From positions 5,946,501 to 6,010,500 of the forward strand of contig NZ_JACHNH010000001.1 of NCBI RefSeq assembly GCF_014205335.1: DNA of 64,000 bases. The letters are read 5' to 3'. The translations under genes and the position numbers were made by a program. The DNA is from Amorphoplanes digitatis. Its GTDB lineage: Bacteria; Actinomycetota; Actinomycetes; Mycobacteriales; Micromonosporaceae. Below the pieces are notes generated by a model. That model made no database searches. It saw only the letters and a program-made list of their open reading frames with translations, and was not told the DNA's origin. Below are positions 43,066 to 51,630 of this stretch, piece by piece (the stretch's first letter is position 1; each line of letters starts with the position of its first letter).

Positions 43066-44391
43066 ATGATCGCGCTGCGCGCACCGTTCACCACCTCGGC
43101 CCTGCGCCAGGCGGTGTTCTGTGTCGCCGGCGTGGCCGGCGCGGCCGCGGTCCTGGCCGTCCCGGCGATCATCCCGGCCCTGGGCGTCCTCATCCTCTGG
43201 GCGACCGGAGCCCTGTCCCGCGAGCCCGCACCGGCCGTCGCGCCGCTGTTCCTGGTCCTGTTCCCGCTCACCGTCGCGCTCCTGGTCGTGCTGGCCGCCC
43301 CGGCCGGGCGCGCGCTGGGAGCCGCCCAGCGCCGCCTCGCGGACCGGCTGCTCGGCGTGCGCGTCGACGCCCCGCCGCCCCGGCCGTCGAGGCGGATCGG
43401 CGCCGTGGTCTCCGACGGGCCGGGCTGGCGCGCCCTCGGGTACGGCCTGCTCAAGGTGCCGCTGGCCATCCCCGAGGGCTACGGCGCGTTCTGCTACGTG
43501 TTCGGCCTGGTCAACCTCACCTACCCGGTGTGGTGGCCGCTGTTCCGCAACCACCCGCCCGGCACGCGCCTCGATCCGGTGCTGGCGCTGACCCCGTTCG
43601 GCACCATCGGCGCGCGGACGTTCGCCGGAACGTTGCTCATCGCCGCGGCCGGCCTCGCCATGCTGCTCGTCGCGCCGTGGTTGATGCGGGCCGGCACGGC
43701 CCTGGACCTGGCCGCGATGCGGCGGCTGCTCGGCCCGCGCCGGCTCGCCGAGCGGGTACGCGAACTCCAGATCACCCGGGCCCGCGCGATCGACGACGCG
43801 GCCACGATGATGCGCCGGCTGGAGCGGGACCTGCACGACGGCGCGCAGATCCGGCTGGCCACCCTGGCAATGAACCTCGGCATGGCGATCGAGAAGCTCG
43901 GCGCCGACGGCCCGCCACCCGACCTCGCACAGGCCCGCGAGCTGGTCGCGCTCGCGCACCGCGGCGCGAAGGACGCCCTCGCCGACCTGCGCGACCTGGT
44001 GCGCGGCATCCACCCGCCGGTCCTCGACAACGGCATCGGCGACGCGCTGGCGACGCTCGCGACGGGCAGCGCCATCCCCGTCGCGGTCGACGTCGAACTG
44101 CCCGACCGCCCGGCGCCCGCGATCGAGACCATCGCATACTTCTGCGCCGCCGAACTGCTCGCGAACGCCGCCAAGCACAGCCGGGCGACCCGGATCGGGC
44201 TCGGCGTGGTCCGATCCGGCGAGCACCTGAGGCTGACCGCCGACGACGACGGCGTCGGCGGGGCGGACCCGGACGGTCCCGGCCTGTCCGGCCTGGCCCG
44301 CCGCATCGCCGTCGTGGACGGCCGGATGCGGGTGCACAGCCCGGCCGGCGGACCGACCCGGGTCGAGATCGACCTGCCGACACACGCGTGA
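43066..44391 (+). CDS. NarL-type sensor histidine kinase
   Basis: The ATG at 43066 has GGGGCG upstream (an ATG at 43045 is also in frame); 441 residues. Several membrane helices fill the first 210 residues. The HisKA_3 helix has RRLERDLHDGAQIRLATLAM (His near 257). The ATPase domain has ELLANAAKHSRATRI (N box) and DDDGVGGADPDGPGLSGLAR (G boxes). It overlaps the region leading to its response regulator and lies after an ABC exporter, so it probably controls that exporter in response to an envelope-active compound. Confidence 0.9.
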   Translation: MIALRAPFTTSALRQAVFCVAGVAGAAAVLAVPAIIPALGVLILWATGALSREPAPAVAPLFLVLFPLTVALLVVLAAPAGRALGAAQRRLADRLLGVRVDAPPPRPSRRIGAVVSDGPGWRALGYGLLKVPLAIPEGYGAFCYVFGLVNLTYPVWWPLFRNHPPGTRLDPVLALTPFGTIGARTFAGTLLIAAAGLAMLLVAPWLMRAGTALDLAAMRRLLGPRRLAERVRELQITRARAIDDAATMMRRLERDLHDGAQIRLATLAMNLGMAIEKLGADGPPPDLAQARELVALAHRGAKDALADLRDLVRGIHPPVLDNGIGDALATLATGSAIPVAVDVELPDRPAPAIETIAYFCAAELLANAAKHSRATRIGLGVVRSGEHLRLTADDDGVGGADPDGPGLSGLARRIAVVDGRMRVHSPAGGPTRVEIDLPTHA

Positions 44392-44405
44392 ACGGAGGCG
44401 ACGGA

Positions 44406-45047
44406 ATGCGGGTGGTGATCGCGGAGGACGCCGCGATGATGCGCGAGGGGCTGGTCCGGCTGCTCACCGACCGCGGTTTCGAGGTGTGCGCGGCGGTGGC
44501 CGACGCGGAGGAGTTGCGCGCCGCGGTCGCCGCCGCCGCACCGGACGTGGCCGTCATCGACATCCGGATGCCACCGACGCACACCGACGAGGGGCTGCGC
44601 GCCGCGATCGACATCCGGCGCGACCACCCCGGCGTCGGCGTGCTGGTGTTCTCGCAGTACGTGGAGACCCGCTACGCGACCCGCCTGCTCGCCGACCGCC
44701 CGGCCGGCGTCGGATACCTGCTCAAGGACCGAGTCGCCGACGTCGCCGACTTCGTGGACGCGCTGACCCGGGTGGCGTCCGGCGGCACCGCGCTGGATCC
44801 GGAGGTGGTCGGCCACCTCCTGCGGGCCGGGCAGGACACGGCCGGAGTGGCGTCGCTGACCCCGCGGGAGCGCGAGGTGCTCTCGCTGATGGCCGAGGGG
44901 CGCTCCAACGCCGGGATCGCGGCGGCGCTGGTCATCACCCCTGGGGTCGTGGAGAAGCACGTGGCGAACATCTTCGCGAAGCTCGGCCTGCCGCCCTCGG
45001 ACAGCGACAACCGCCGCGTCCTCGCCGTCCTGCGGCACATCGGTTGA
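44406..45047 (+). CDS. NarL/FixJ-type response regulator
   Basis: The ATG at 44406 follows GGAGGCGA. The 213-residue protein has a receiver domain (acidic residues in VVIAEDAAMM, phospho-acceptor Asp53 in VAVIDIRMP, Lys in YLLKDRVADV) and a LuxR-type HTH (LTPREREVLSLMAEGRSNAG, VVEKHVANIFAKLGL). It pairs with the upstream kinase; 14 bases separate the genes. Confidence 0.92.
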   Translation: MRVVIAEDAAMMREGLVRLLTDRGFEVCAAVADAEELRAAVAAAAPDVAVIDIRMPPTHTDEGLRAAIDIRRDHPGVGVLVFSQYVETRYATRLLADRPAGVGYLLKDRVADVADFVDALTRVASGGTALDPEVVGHLLRAGQDTAGVASLTPREREVLSLMAEGRSNAGIAAALVITPGVVEKHVANIFAKLGLPPSDSDNRRVLAVLRHIG

Positions 45048-45078
45048 GCCGGCTGGGGGTGATCACTACTGTGCCCGT

Positions 45079-45516
45079 GTGGAGATCACCGAAGACCTCG
45101 TGGCCCAGGCCGAGGAGCTGGTCCTGTCCGGGCAGTACGCGCGGGGCCGGGCCCTGCTCGACGACCATCTCGGCGCGCATCCGGACGACGCCCGGGCCTG
45201 GCACCGGCTGGCGGGCGCGCTCGTCGGCCTGGGCCGGTCACGGGACGCGGTGAGCGCGGCCGACCGGTCAATCTCTCTGAATCCGGACGATCCGGTCGCG
45301 TACCGGATGCGGGCCATCGCGCGGCTCACCCTGAAGGACCGGGCGCGGCCGCACGGCGACGCCCGGCCGGCGGCGGCCCGCGATCGCGGCGATGCCGAGA
45401 CGCTGGCGCTGCTGACCTGGGGCGTCCTCATGACCGACCGGGTGCCCGACGCCAGGCACCACGCCCGGGCGCCCCGGAGGCGGTTCCACGGGCTGTTCGG
45501 CGGGCGCCGGCCGTAG
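45079..45516 (+). CDS. TPR-repeat protein, short
   Basis: The GTG at 45079 gives 145 residues. Two TPR motifs are clear (AQAEELVLSGQYARGRALLD, ARAWHRLAGALVGLGRSRDA), then PDDPVAYRMRAIARLTLK. After about residue 86 the sequence becomes Arg/Pro-rich (PHGDARPAAARDR) and the TPR pattern fades, so the C-terminus may be decayed or frameshifted. It precedes the CHAT-WD40 gene by about 100 bases. Partner role is unknown. Confidence 0.6.
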   Translation: MEITEDLVAQAEELVLSGQYARGRALLDDHLGAHPDDARAWHRLAGALVGLGRSRDAVSAADRSISLNPDDPVAYRMRAIARLTLKDRARPHGDARPAAARDRGDAETLALLTWGVLMTDRVPDARHHARAPRRRFHGLFGGRRP

Positions 45517-45615
45517 CTCCGACGGCGCTCGCTCCTCTGTCGTAGTGGCGACCACATGGTCGCCGGCGGCGTCCGAGCCCATACTGTCGGGCATCGAGTG
45601 GAGCGGATGCGGCGG

Positions 45616-47733
45616 ATGAGTGTCTTCGAGTTGAGCGTCGACCGTGCGGCCGGGTCCGGGTCGTACGGCGTGCAGGTGGTGCGTTCGCCGGCGGGCGAGG
45701 CCGCGGCGGACTTCGACGTGGACGTCGAGGCGCTGCTCGCCCAGCGCGAACCGATACAGGCCGCGTTGCTGGCGTCGTCGGCGGCGACCCGCGGCCGGCT
45801 GACCTCGGTGGAGAAGCCGGTACGGGACCTGGGTACCGAGCTGTTCGCGGCGCTGTTCTCCTCGCCCGGCGTGGCCGGTCGCTACCAGGCCAGCCTGGCC
45901 ATGGCCCGGGACCGCGGCGAGGCGCTGCGGGTGGTGTTGCGGGTCAACCCGCCGGAGCTGGCGGCGTTGCCGTGGGAGGCGATGTTCGACGCCGAGGCCG
46001 GCGGATACCTGTGCCGCAGCGAGCCGCTCGTGCGGCGGGTGCCGGTTCCCGGCGCGCTGACCCCGCTGTCGGTGACCGCGCCGCTGCGGATTCTGGGCAT
46101 CGTCTCGGCGCCGCGCGGGCTCGCCGCCCTCGACGTCGACCGGGAACGTGAGCAGCTCGAGGCGGCGCTGCGTGCGCCGATCGGCGCCGGCACGGTGGAG
46201 CTCACCTGGGCACCGGCCGCGACCTGGGAGGCGATTCAGGAGCTCCTGCTCACCGAGCGGTGGCACGTCGTGCACTTCATCGGGCACGGCGACTTCGACG
46301 TCGACGACGCCGAGGGCATCCTCGCCCTGGTCGGGCACGACGGGCGGGTGAACCGCGTCTCGGCCGGCAGCTTCGCCGACCTGCTGCGCGAGGCCCGGCC
46401 GACGCCCCGGCTCGTCGTGCTGAACTCGTGCGCCTCGGCCACGTCCGGCGCTCATGATCTGTTCTCCGGCACCGCGGCCAGCCTCGTACGCAGCGGGATC
46501 CGCGCGGTGGCGGCCATGCAGTTCGCCGTCACCGACCGCGCGGCGATCGCGTTCTCCCGCGCCTTCTACATCGCCCTCGCACACGGCCGCGGCGTCGACG
46601 AGGCCGTGCACAGCGGCCGGGTCGGTATCCTCGGCACCGCCGGGCACACCCTCGAATGGCTCACCCCCGTGCTGTACCTACGGGGCGACAACGCACACCT
46701 GTTCTCCATCACCGCTCCCCTTTCCGCCCCCGCCCCCGCCCCCGCCCTGGACGAGCCGGTAGCCCGGGAGGAACCGGATCCCGCCGGTCCCCCACCAGGG
46801 CATTGCCTGAGGACCATCCAGGGAGCACCCGCCGGATGGTGGAAGCGGAACCTCGTGCTCGGTGGCGCTTCGGTGCCGTTCGGCCCGGACGGGCGCGTGC
46901 TCGCCACCGCCAACGGCGACAAGACCCTCCAGCTGTGGGACCCGGCCACCGGCCGGCGCGCCGGGCATCCCCTCACCGGCCACACCGGCCGGGTGTGGTC
47001 GGCGGCGTTCAGCCCGGACGGGCGCCTGCTCGCCAGCGGCAGCGCCGACACGACCGTCCGGCTCTGGGACCCGGCCACCGGCCAGCCCATCGGCCAGCCC
47101 CTGACCGGCCACACCGACTGGGTGCGATCGGTGGCGTTCAGCCCGGACGGGCGGCTCCTCGCCAGCGGCAGCGACGACAAGACCATCCGGCTCTGGGACC
47201 CGGACACCGGCCAACTCATCGGTGTACCCCTCACCGGCCATACCGGCCGGGTGGCGCCGGCCGCGTTCAGCCCGGACGGGCGCCTGCTCGCCAGCGGCGG
47301 CGCCGACCGGACCGTGCGGCTGTGGGATCCGGCAACCGGCCAAGCCATCGGCCTGCCGCTCACCGGCCACACCGACTGGGTGCGATCGATAGCCTTCAGC
47401 CCCGACGGGCGGCTGCTCGCCAGCGGGAGCGACGACAAGACAATCCGGCTCTGGGACCCGGACACCGGCCTACCCGCCGGCCAGCCCCTCACCGGCCACA
47501 CCGACTGGGTGTGGTCGGTGGCGTTCAGCCCGGACGGGCGCGTCCTTGCCAGCGCCGGCAACGACAAGACAGTCCGGCTCTGGGACCCGGCCACCGGCCT
47601 ACCCGCCGGCCCGAACCTCACCGGCCACGTCTACCCGGTGCGGTCGTTGGCATTCAGCCCCGACGGACAGTTGCTCGCCAGCCTCGACGTCGCACACACG
47701 ATACGGATCTGGGCACCGGTCACGCCCCGGTAG
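45616..47733 (+). CDS. CHAT (caspase-like) protease fused to a seven-repeat WD40 propeller
   Basis: I favour the ATG at 45616 (705 residues), since relatives begin MSVFEL; ATG 45607 is also in frame. The N-terminal ~370 residues form a CHAT domain: the catalytic pair is His223 in HFIGHGDFD and Cys272 in LVVLNSCAS, with the ERWHVVHFIGHG strand and a following GIRAVAAMQFAVTD. A Pro/Ala linker (about 375-410) leads to seven WD40 units of 43 residues (AFSPDGRLLASGS ... TVRLWDP), a full propeller. CHAT-WD40 proteins are implicated in signalling and some in anti-phage or cell-death responses; a role here is unproven. It overlaps the dioxygenase gene at the 3' end by 14 bases. Confidence 0.85.
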   Translation: MSVFELSVDRAAGSGSYGVQVVRSPAGEAAADFDVDVEALLAQREPIQAALLASSAATRGRLTSVEKPVRDLGTELFAALFSSPGVAGRYQASLAMARDRGEALRVVLRVNPPELAALPWEAMFDAEAGGYLCRSEPLVRRVPVPGALTPLSVTAPLRILGIVSAPRGLAALDVDREREQLEAALRAPIGAGTVELTWAPAATWEAIQELLLTERWHVVHFIGHGDFDVDDAEGILALVGHDGRVNRVSAGSFADLLREARPTPRLVVLNSCASATSGAHDLFSGTAASLVRSGIRAVAAMQFAVTDRAAIAFSRAFYIALAHGRGVDEAVHSGRVGILGTAGHTLEWLTPVLYLRGDNAHLFSITAPLSAPAPAPALDEPVAREEPDPAGPPPGHCLRTIQGAPAGWWKRNLVLGGASVPFGPDGRVLATANGDKTLQLWDPATGRRAGHPLTGHTGRVWSAAFSPDGRLLASGSADTTVRLWDPATGQPIGQPLTGHTDWVRSVAFSPDGRLLASGSDDKTIRLWDPDTGQLIGVPLTGHTGRVAPAAFSPDGRLLASGGADRTVRLWDPATGQAIGLPLTGHTDWVRSIAFSPDGRLLASGSDDKTIRLWDPDTGLPAGQPLTGHTDWVWSVAFSPDGRVLASAGNDKTVRLWDPATGLPAGPNLTGHVYPVRSLAFSPDGQLLASLDVAHTIRIWAPVTPR
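46870..47712 (+). repeat. Seven WD40 repeats, nearly identical DNA units
   Basis: Units of 129 bases share TGHTxxVxSxAFSPDGRLLASG and RLWDP. Units 3 and 5 are near-copies (both WVRS(V/I)AF and DDKTIRLWDPDTG), indicating recent duplication or gene conversion. The first unit is most divergent. Confidence 0.85.
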
Positions 47734-48583
47734 CGGGGGCCAGGACGATGTCGAACGTGGCGTGGGTGAAGGGTGCGTCTACGCCGAAGCCGGCGGCGGC
47801 GGCCGGGTCGTGCGACTCGGTGAAGTCGACGATGAGGCCCCGCTTGACGGCGAAGACGGCGTCGGATTCGAGATAGGGGCTGCCGCCGACGAACGCGTGC
47901 GTGGTGACCCGCCGGTGGCCGTCGGCGCCGGCGATGAAGTGGATGTGCGCCGGCCGGTACGGATGCCGGCCGGTGGCGGTGAGCAGGTCGCCGACCGGGC
48001 CGTCCGTGGGGATCGGATAGTGCGACGGGATCACGGTACGGAACCAGTACGTGCCGTCCGGTCCGGTGTGGAACAGGCCGCGGCCGTTGCCCGGTGGCTG
48101 CACGCCGGGCTGTTGTACGTCGTAGAAGCCGTCCTCGGAGCACTGCCAGACGTCGAGCTCGGCGCCGGCGAGCGGCGTGCCGTCGACGCTCGTCACCCGG
48201 CCGGAGACGACGCAGGGGCGGCCGGTGCCGAGCAGGTCGATGGTGTCGCCCAGCTCGCGGCGCGGCGAGGCGGTCATGTGGAACGGGCCGAGCACGGTGC
48301 TCTCGGTGCCCTGCTCGGCGCCGTTGAGCGTCTCCACCAGCATGGAGACGCCCAGGACGTCGGAGAGCAGGACGAACTCCTGGCGGGTGTCGTCGCACTG
48401 CCTGCCGACCGCGGTGAGGAAGCCGATCGCGGCCTCCCACTCCGCCATCGTCGGCTCGATGTCGCGGACGAAGTCGTGCAGGTGCCGGCTCAGGCTCTCC
48501 AGCACCTCGCGCAGCCGGGGATCCGGGGCGCCCTGGAAGCTCTCGATGACGGCGGCGGTCGCGGTCTCGACGGTGAAATCCAT
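47720..48583 (-). CDS. Intradiol ring-cleavage dioxygenase (catechol/hydroxyquinol 1,2-type)
   Basis: The ATG at 48583 has GGAG seven bases upstream and gives 287 residues. The helical N-terminal dimer domain is followed by the catalytic beta-sandwich with Fe(III) ligands Tyr (SEDGFYDVQQPG), Tyr (PSHYPIPTDG), His and His (RPAHIHFI). Sequence and length fit hydroxyquinol or chlorocatechol 1,2-dioxygenases, which open aromatic rings between hydroxyls. The MarR gene is 9 bases upstream on the same strand and probably regulates it through an aromatic ligand. The 3' end overlaps the CHAT-WD40 gene. Confidence 0.88.
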   Translation of the reverse strand: MDFTVETATAAVIESFQGAPDPRLREVLESLSRHLHDFVRDIEPTMAEWEAAIGFLTAVGRQCDDTRQEFVLLSDVLGVSMLVETLNGAEQGTESTVLGPFHMTASPRRELGDTIDLLGTGRPCVVSGRVTSVDGTPLAGAELDVWQCSEDGFYDVQQPGVQPPGNGRGLFHTGPDGTYWFRTVIPSHYPIPTDGPVGDLLTATGRHPYRPAHIHFIAGADGHRRVTTHAFVGGSPYLESDAVFAVKRGLIVDFTESHDPAAAAGFGVDAPFTHATFDIVLAPATGA

Positions 48584-48592
48584 GGCGGGCTC

Positions 48593-49030
48593 CTAGGGTC
48601 GCGCCCCGCAGGCGGCGGCCAGCGCCTCCAGTTCGCGCATCAGCCGCTCGGTGCGATCGGCGCCGAACGCGGCGGCCACCTCGTTGTGGTGCTCGGCGGC
48701 CCGGCGGTCCAGCCGGGCGACCAGGTCGCGGCCGAGGTCGGAGAGGTAGACGGCGACCCGCCGGCGGTCGGTCGTGTCCTGGCGGCGGTAGATCACCGCG
48801 TTGTCGACCAGGCGGTCTACGGCCTTGGTGAGGGTGGGGTGCGGCATGAGCACGGCCTCGGCCAGGTCGGTCATCGAGTGGCCGCGGCCGTCGGAGAGCG
48901 CCCGCAGGATGCGCCACTGCTCGACGCTGACGCCCTCGACGGCCAGCCCCGCCGCGAGCTGCCGGTTGATCTGGCGTTCGACCTCGCTGAGCAGGTACGA
49001 CAGGTGTGCGCGCAGTCCGGTCTCGGCCAA
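48593..49030 (-). CDS. MarR-family regulator of the dioxygenase operon
   Basis: The best start is TTG 49030, preceded by AGGGGG eight bases upstream (145 residues). The winged helix includes SVEQWRILRALSDGRGHSMT, MPHPTLTKAVDRLVDNAVIY and the wing RRQDTTDRRRVAVYLSD. It is co-transcribed with the dioxygenase gene. The 48-base gap to the divergent substrate-binding protein gene holds a loose inverted repeat (TTCGTACGC, GCAAGCGAA; 49047-49066), a possible operator controlling both directions. Confidence 0.85.
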   Translation of the reverse strand: MAETGLRAHLSYLLSEVERQINRQLAAGLAVEGVSVEQWRILRALSDGRGHSMTDLAEAVLMPHPTLTKAVDRLVDNAVIYRRQDTTDRRRVAVYLSDLGRDLVARLDRRAAEHHNEVAAAFGADRTERLMRELEALAAACGARP

Positions 49031-49078
49031 CTCCGGTGCCCCCTTTTTCGTACGCCTGCAAGCGAAGATACTCGGCGC

Positions 49079-50185
49079 ATGCCCGACGACGTCGTTCTCG
49101 TCACCGATCCGCTGGAGGCCCGGCTGCTCGCTCCCGACCCGGGCGAGGCCGTGCGGATCGGCATCGTGGTGCCGACCTCCGGGACCCTCGGGCTGCTCGC
49201 GCCGTCGGCGCTGAACTGCGCCGTGCTCGCCGCCGCCGAGCTGAACGCCGCCGGCGGCATCCTCGGCCGTCCGGTGGAGTTGACGCTCGTCGACGGCGGG
49301 CGCCCGCCGGCCGAGGTGGCGACGGAGGTGGCCGGGCTGGTCCGGGCGAACGCCGTCGCCGCCGTGGTGGGCACGCACGCGAGCGACGTGCGGGTGGCGC
49401 TGATGGGCGTGCTGGGCGGCCGGGTCCCGTACGTCTTCACCCCGCCGTACGAGGGCGGCGAGCGTACCCCCGGCGTCTTTCTGTTGGGCGAGACGCCGCA
49501 GCGGCAGCTGCGGCCGGCGCTGGACCGGCTGCTGGCCGGGCGGGCCCGGCGGTGGCTCCTGCTGGGCAACGACTACGTGTGGCCGCGCCGGGTGCACGCG
49601 GTGGCCCGCCGCCGGCTGATCCGGGCCGGCGCCACCGTCGTGGGTGAACGGTATGTGCCGCGCGGCGGCGCGGACGCGGCGGCGCTGGTGGCCGACGTGG
49701 TCGCCGCCCGGGTCGACGCGGTGCTGCTCACCCTGGTCGGCAGCGACCTGGTGGAGTTCAACCGGCTGTTCGCCGGGTCCGCGGCCGCCGGCCGGGTGGC
49801 CCGGGTGTGCGCGGCGCTGGAGGAGAACGGCCTGCTGGGCGCGGGCGGCGACGCCACCGGCGAGCTCTACGCGGCGATGGGCTACTTCGCCGCGCTGTCG
49901 ACCGACGCGGCGCTGGCCTTCTCGCAGCGTTACACCGGGCGGTTCGGCATGGACGCCCCGGTGCTCAACGGGCACGGCCAGGGCGCGTACGACGGGGTGC
50001 GTCTGCTGGCCGCGCTGGCCGGGCGGGCCGGCCACCTGGCCGCGCCGGCCCTCGACGCCGTTGCCGAGGGCACCTCGGTGGACGGCGGCCGCGGCCGGTT
50101 CGTGCTGCGTGATCGGCACGCCGTGCAGCCGGTCTACCTGGCCCGCGCCGACGGCCTCGATTTCCAGGTCATCGACAGGAACTAA
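49079..50185 (+). CDS. AmiC-like cytoplasmic amide-binding protein
   Basis: The ATG at 49079 has no ribosome-binding site but GATACT lies just upstream, suggesting a leaderless message. The 368-residue product is a type I periplasmic-binding fold (VRIGIVVPTSGTLGLLAPSA, AAELNAAGGILGRPVELTLV) yet has no signal peptide or lipobox. Such cytoplasmic members include AmiC, the amide sensor controlling amidase operons. Downstream are an APC permease and an acetamidase/formamidase. No AmiR-type antiterminator is nearby, so how it signals is unclear. Confidence 0.78.
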   Translation: MPDDVVLVTDPLEARLLAPDPGEAVRIGIVVPTSGTLGLLAPSALNCAVLAAAELNAAGGILGRPVELTLVDGGRPPAEVATEVAGLVRANAVAAVVGTHASDVRVALMGVLGGRVPYVFTPPYEGGERTPGVFLLGETPQRQLRPALDRLLAGRARRWLLLGNDYVWPRRVHAVARRRLIRAGATVVGERYVPRGGADAAALVADVVAARVDAVLLTLVGSDLVEFNRLFAGSAAAGRVARVCAALEENGLLGAGGDATGELYAAMGYFAALSTDAALAFSQRYTGRFGMDAPVLNGHGQGAYDGVRLLAALAGRAGHLAAPALDAVAEGTSVDGGRGRFVLRDRHAVQPVYLARADGLDFQVIDRN

Positions 50186-50197
50186 ATCCTTCCGTTG

Positions 50198-50214
50198 GAA
50201 ACCTTTTCTGTTTC
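50198..50214. promoter_or_regulatory. Inverted repeat upstream of the APC permease gene
   Basis: GAAAC and GTTTC flank a 7-base AT-rich centre (CTTTTCT), inside the 53-base gap between the AmiC-like and permease genes. The sequence is AT-rich against a GC-rich background. Possibly an operator; the arms are short. Confidence 0.3.
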
Positions 50215-50238
50215 AAGCTTTTGGATTAGCGTCCGACC

Positions 50239-51630
50239 ATGGAACAGCCGCAACAGGGAATCGAGCGGTACGGCTACCGCCAGGAGCTCAGCCGCTCGCT
50301 CACCTTCACCGACCTGCTGATCTACGGGCTCATCTTCATGGTGCCGATCGCGCCGTTCGGCATCTTCGGCAGCGTGTACGCCGGCTCCGGCGGCATGGTC
50401 GCGCTGGCGTACGTGATCGGCATGGTCGCGATGGTGTTCACGGCCCTCTCGTACGCACAGATGGTCAAGGCGTTCCCGATGGCGGGCTCGGTGTACAGCT
50501 ACGCCGGCCGCGGCATCGCGCCGCCGGTCGGCTTCCTCGCCGGCTGGGTGATCCTGCTCGACTACGTCCTGGTGCCGGGCCTGCTCTACCTGGTCGCCAG
50601 CGTGGCCATGCACTCGCTCGTGCCGGGCGTGCCGGTCTGGCTGTGGCTCGTCGCCTTCGTCGTGCTCAACACGGTGGTCAACTACTTCGGCATCCAGATG
50701 ACCGCGCGGGTCAACAAGATAATGCTGATCGCCGAGCTGATCGTGCTGGCGATCTTCCTGGTGATCGGCATCGGCGCGCTGGCCTCCGGCAAGGGCGCGG
50801 GCTTCTCGTTCAGCCCGCTGTTCAACGCCGACACGTTCTCCTGGTCGGTGGTGTTCGGCGCGGTGTCCATCGCGGTGCTGTCGTTCCTGGGCTTCGACGG
50901 CATCTCGATGCTGGCCGAGGAGAGCCGGGAGGACGCCCGGCAGATCGGCCGGGCCATGGTCGCCGCGCTGCTGCTGGCCGGCGTCCTGTTCATCGTGCAG
51001 ACCTGGGTGGCGGCGCTGCTCGTACCGGATGCGCCCGGGCTGCTTGCCAACGGCGACCCGGAGGGCACCGCGTTCTACGACGCCGCCCGCGCCGCGGGCG
51101 GCGGCTGGCTGGCGAACCTGACCGCGCTGGCCACCGCGATCGCCTGGGGCTTCGCCAACTCGCTGGTGGCGCAGGCCGCCACCAGCCGGCTGCTCTACGC
51201 GATGGCCCGCGACCGGCAGATGCCGCGGTTCCTGGCCCGGATCAACGAGCGGCACAAGGTGCCGGCCAACGCCACCCTGCTGGTCGCCGTCGTCTCCCTG
51301 GCACTCGGCCTCTACATGGCGAGCCGCGACGACGGCATCTCGCTGCTGTCCACCCTGGTGAACTTCGGCGCGATGACCGCCTTCCTGGCGCTGCACGTCG
51401 CCGTGGTGGTCCACTACGTGGTGCGCCAGGGCAGCCGGGACTGGCTGCGGCACCTGATCGGCCCGGCGATCGGCTTCCTGATCCTGCTCTACGTGGTGAT
51501 CAACGCGGACATCGCCGCGCAGATGCTCGGCTTCCTGTGGCTGGGCATCGGGGTGATCGTCCTGATCGTCTTCTACCTCACCGGCCGCCGCCCCGAGCTG
51601 GCCGGCCTCGCCGAAGGGACCAAGCCGTGA
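50239..51630 (+). CDS. APC-superfamily permease
   Basis: The 463-residue protein has 12 predicted helices. The start of TM1 (FTDLLIYGLIFMVPIAPFGI) and the unwound Gly region are APC-type, as is FLGFDGISMLAEESREDARQ in TM6-loop. It likely imports an amine, amide or amino acid. It has a GTGA overlap with the amidase gene, so substrate and enzyme are probably linked. Confidence 0.9.
   Translation: MEQPQQGIERYGYRQELSRSLTFTDLLIYGLIFMVPIAPFGIFGSVYAGSGGMVALAYVIGMVAMVFTALSYAQMVKAFPMAGSVYSYAGRGIAPPVGFLAGWVILLDYVLVPGLLYLVASVAMHSLVPGVPVWLWLVAFVVLNTVVNYFGIQMTARVNKIMLIAELIVLAIFLVIGIGALASGKGAGFSFSPLFNADTFSWSVVFGAVSIAVLSFLGFDGISMLAEESREDARQIGRAMVAALLLAGVLFIVQTWVAALLVPDAPGLLANGDPEGTAFYDAARAAGGGWLANLTALATAIAWGFANSLVAQAATSRLLYAMARDRQMPRFLARINERHKVPANATLLVAVVSLALGLYMASRDDGISLLSTLVNFGAMTAFLALHVAVVVHYVVRQGSRDWLRHLIGPAIGFLILLYVVINADIAAQMLGFLWLGIGVIVLIVFYLTGRRPELAGLAEGTKP

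Noticed and set aside
46870..47712. CRISPR-like repeat array
   Set aside because: The repeats are in frame, have a 129-base period and encode WD40 units; there are no unique spacers.
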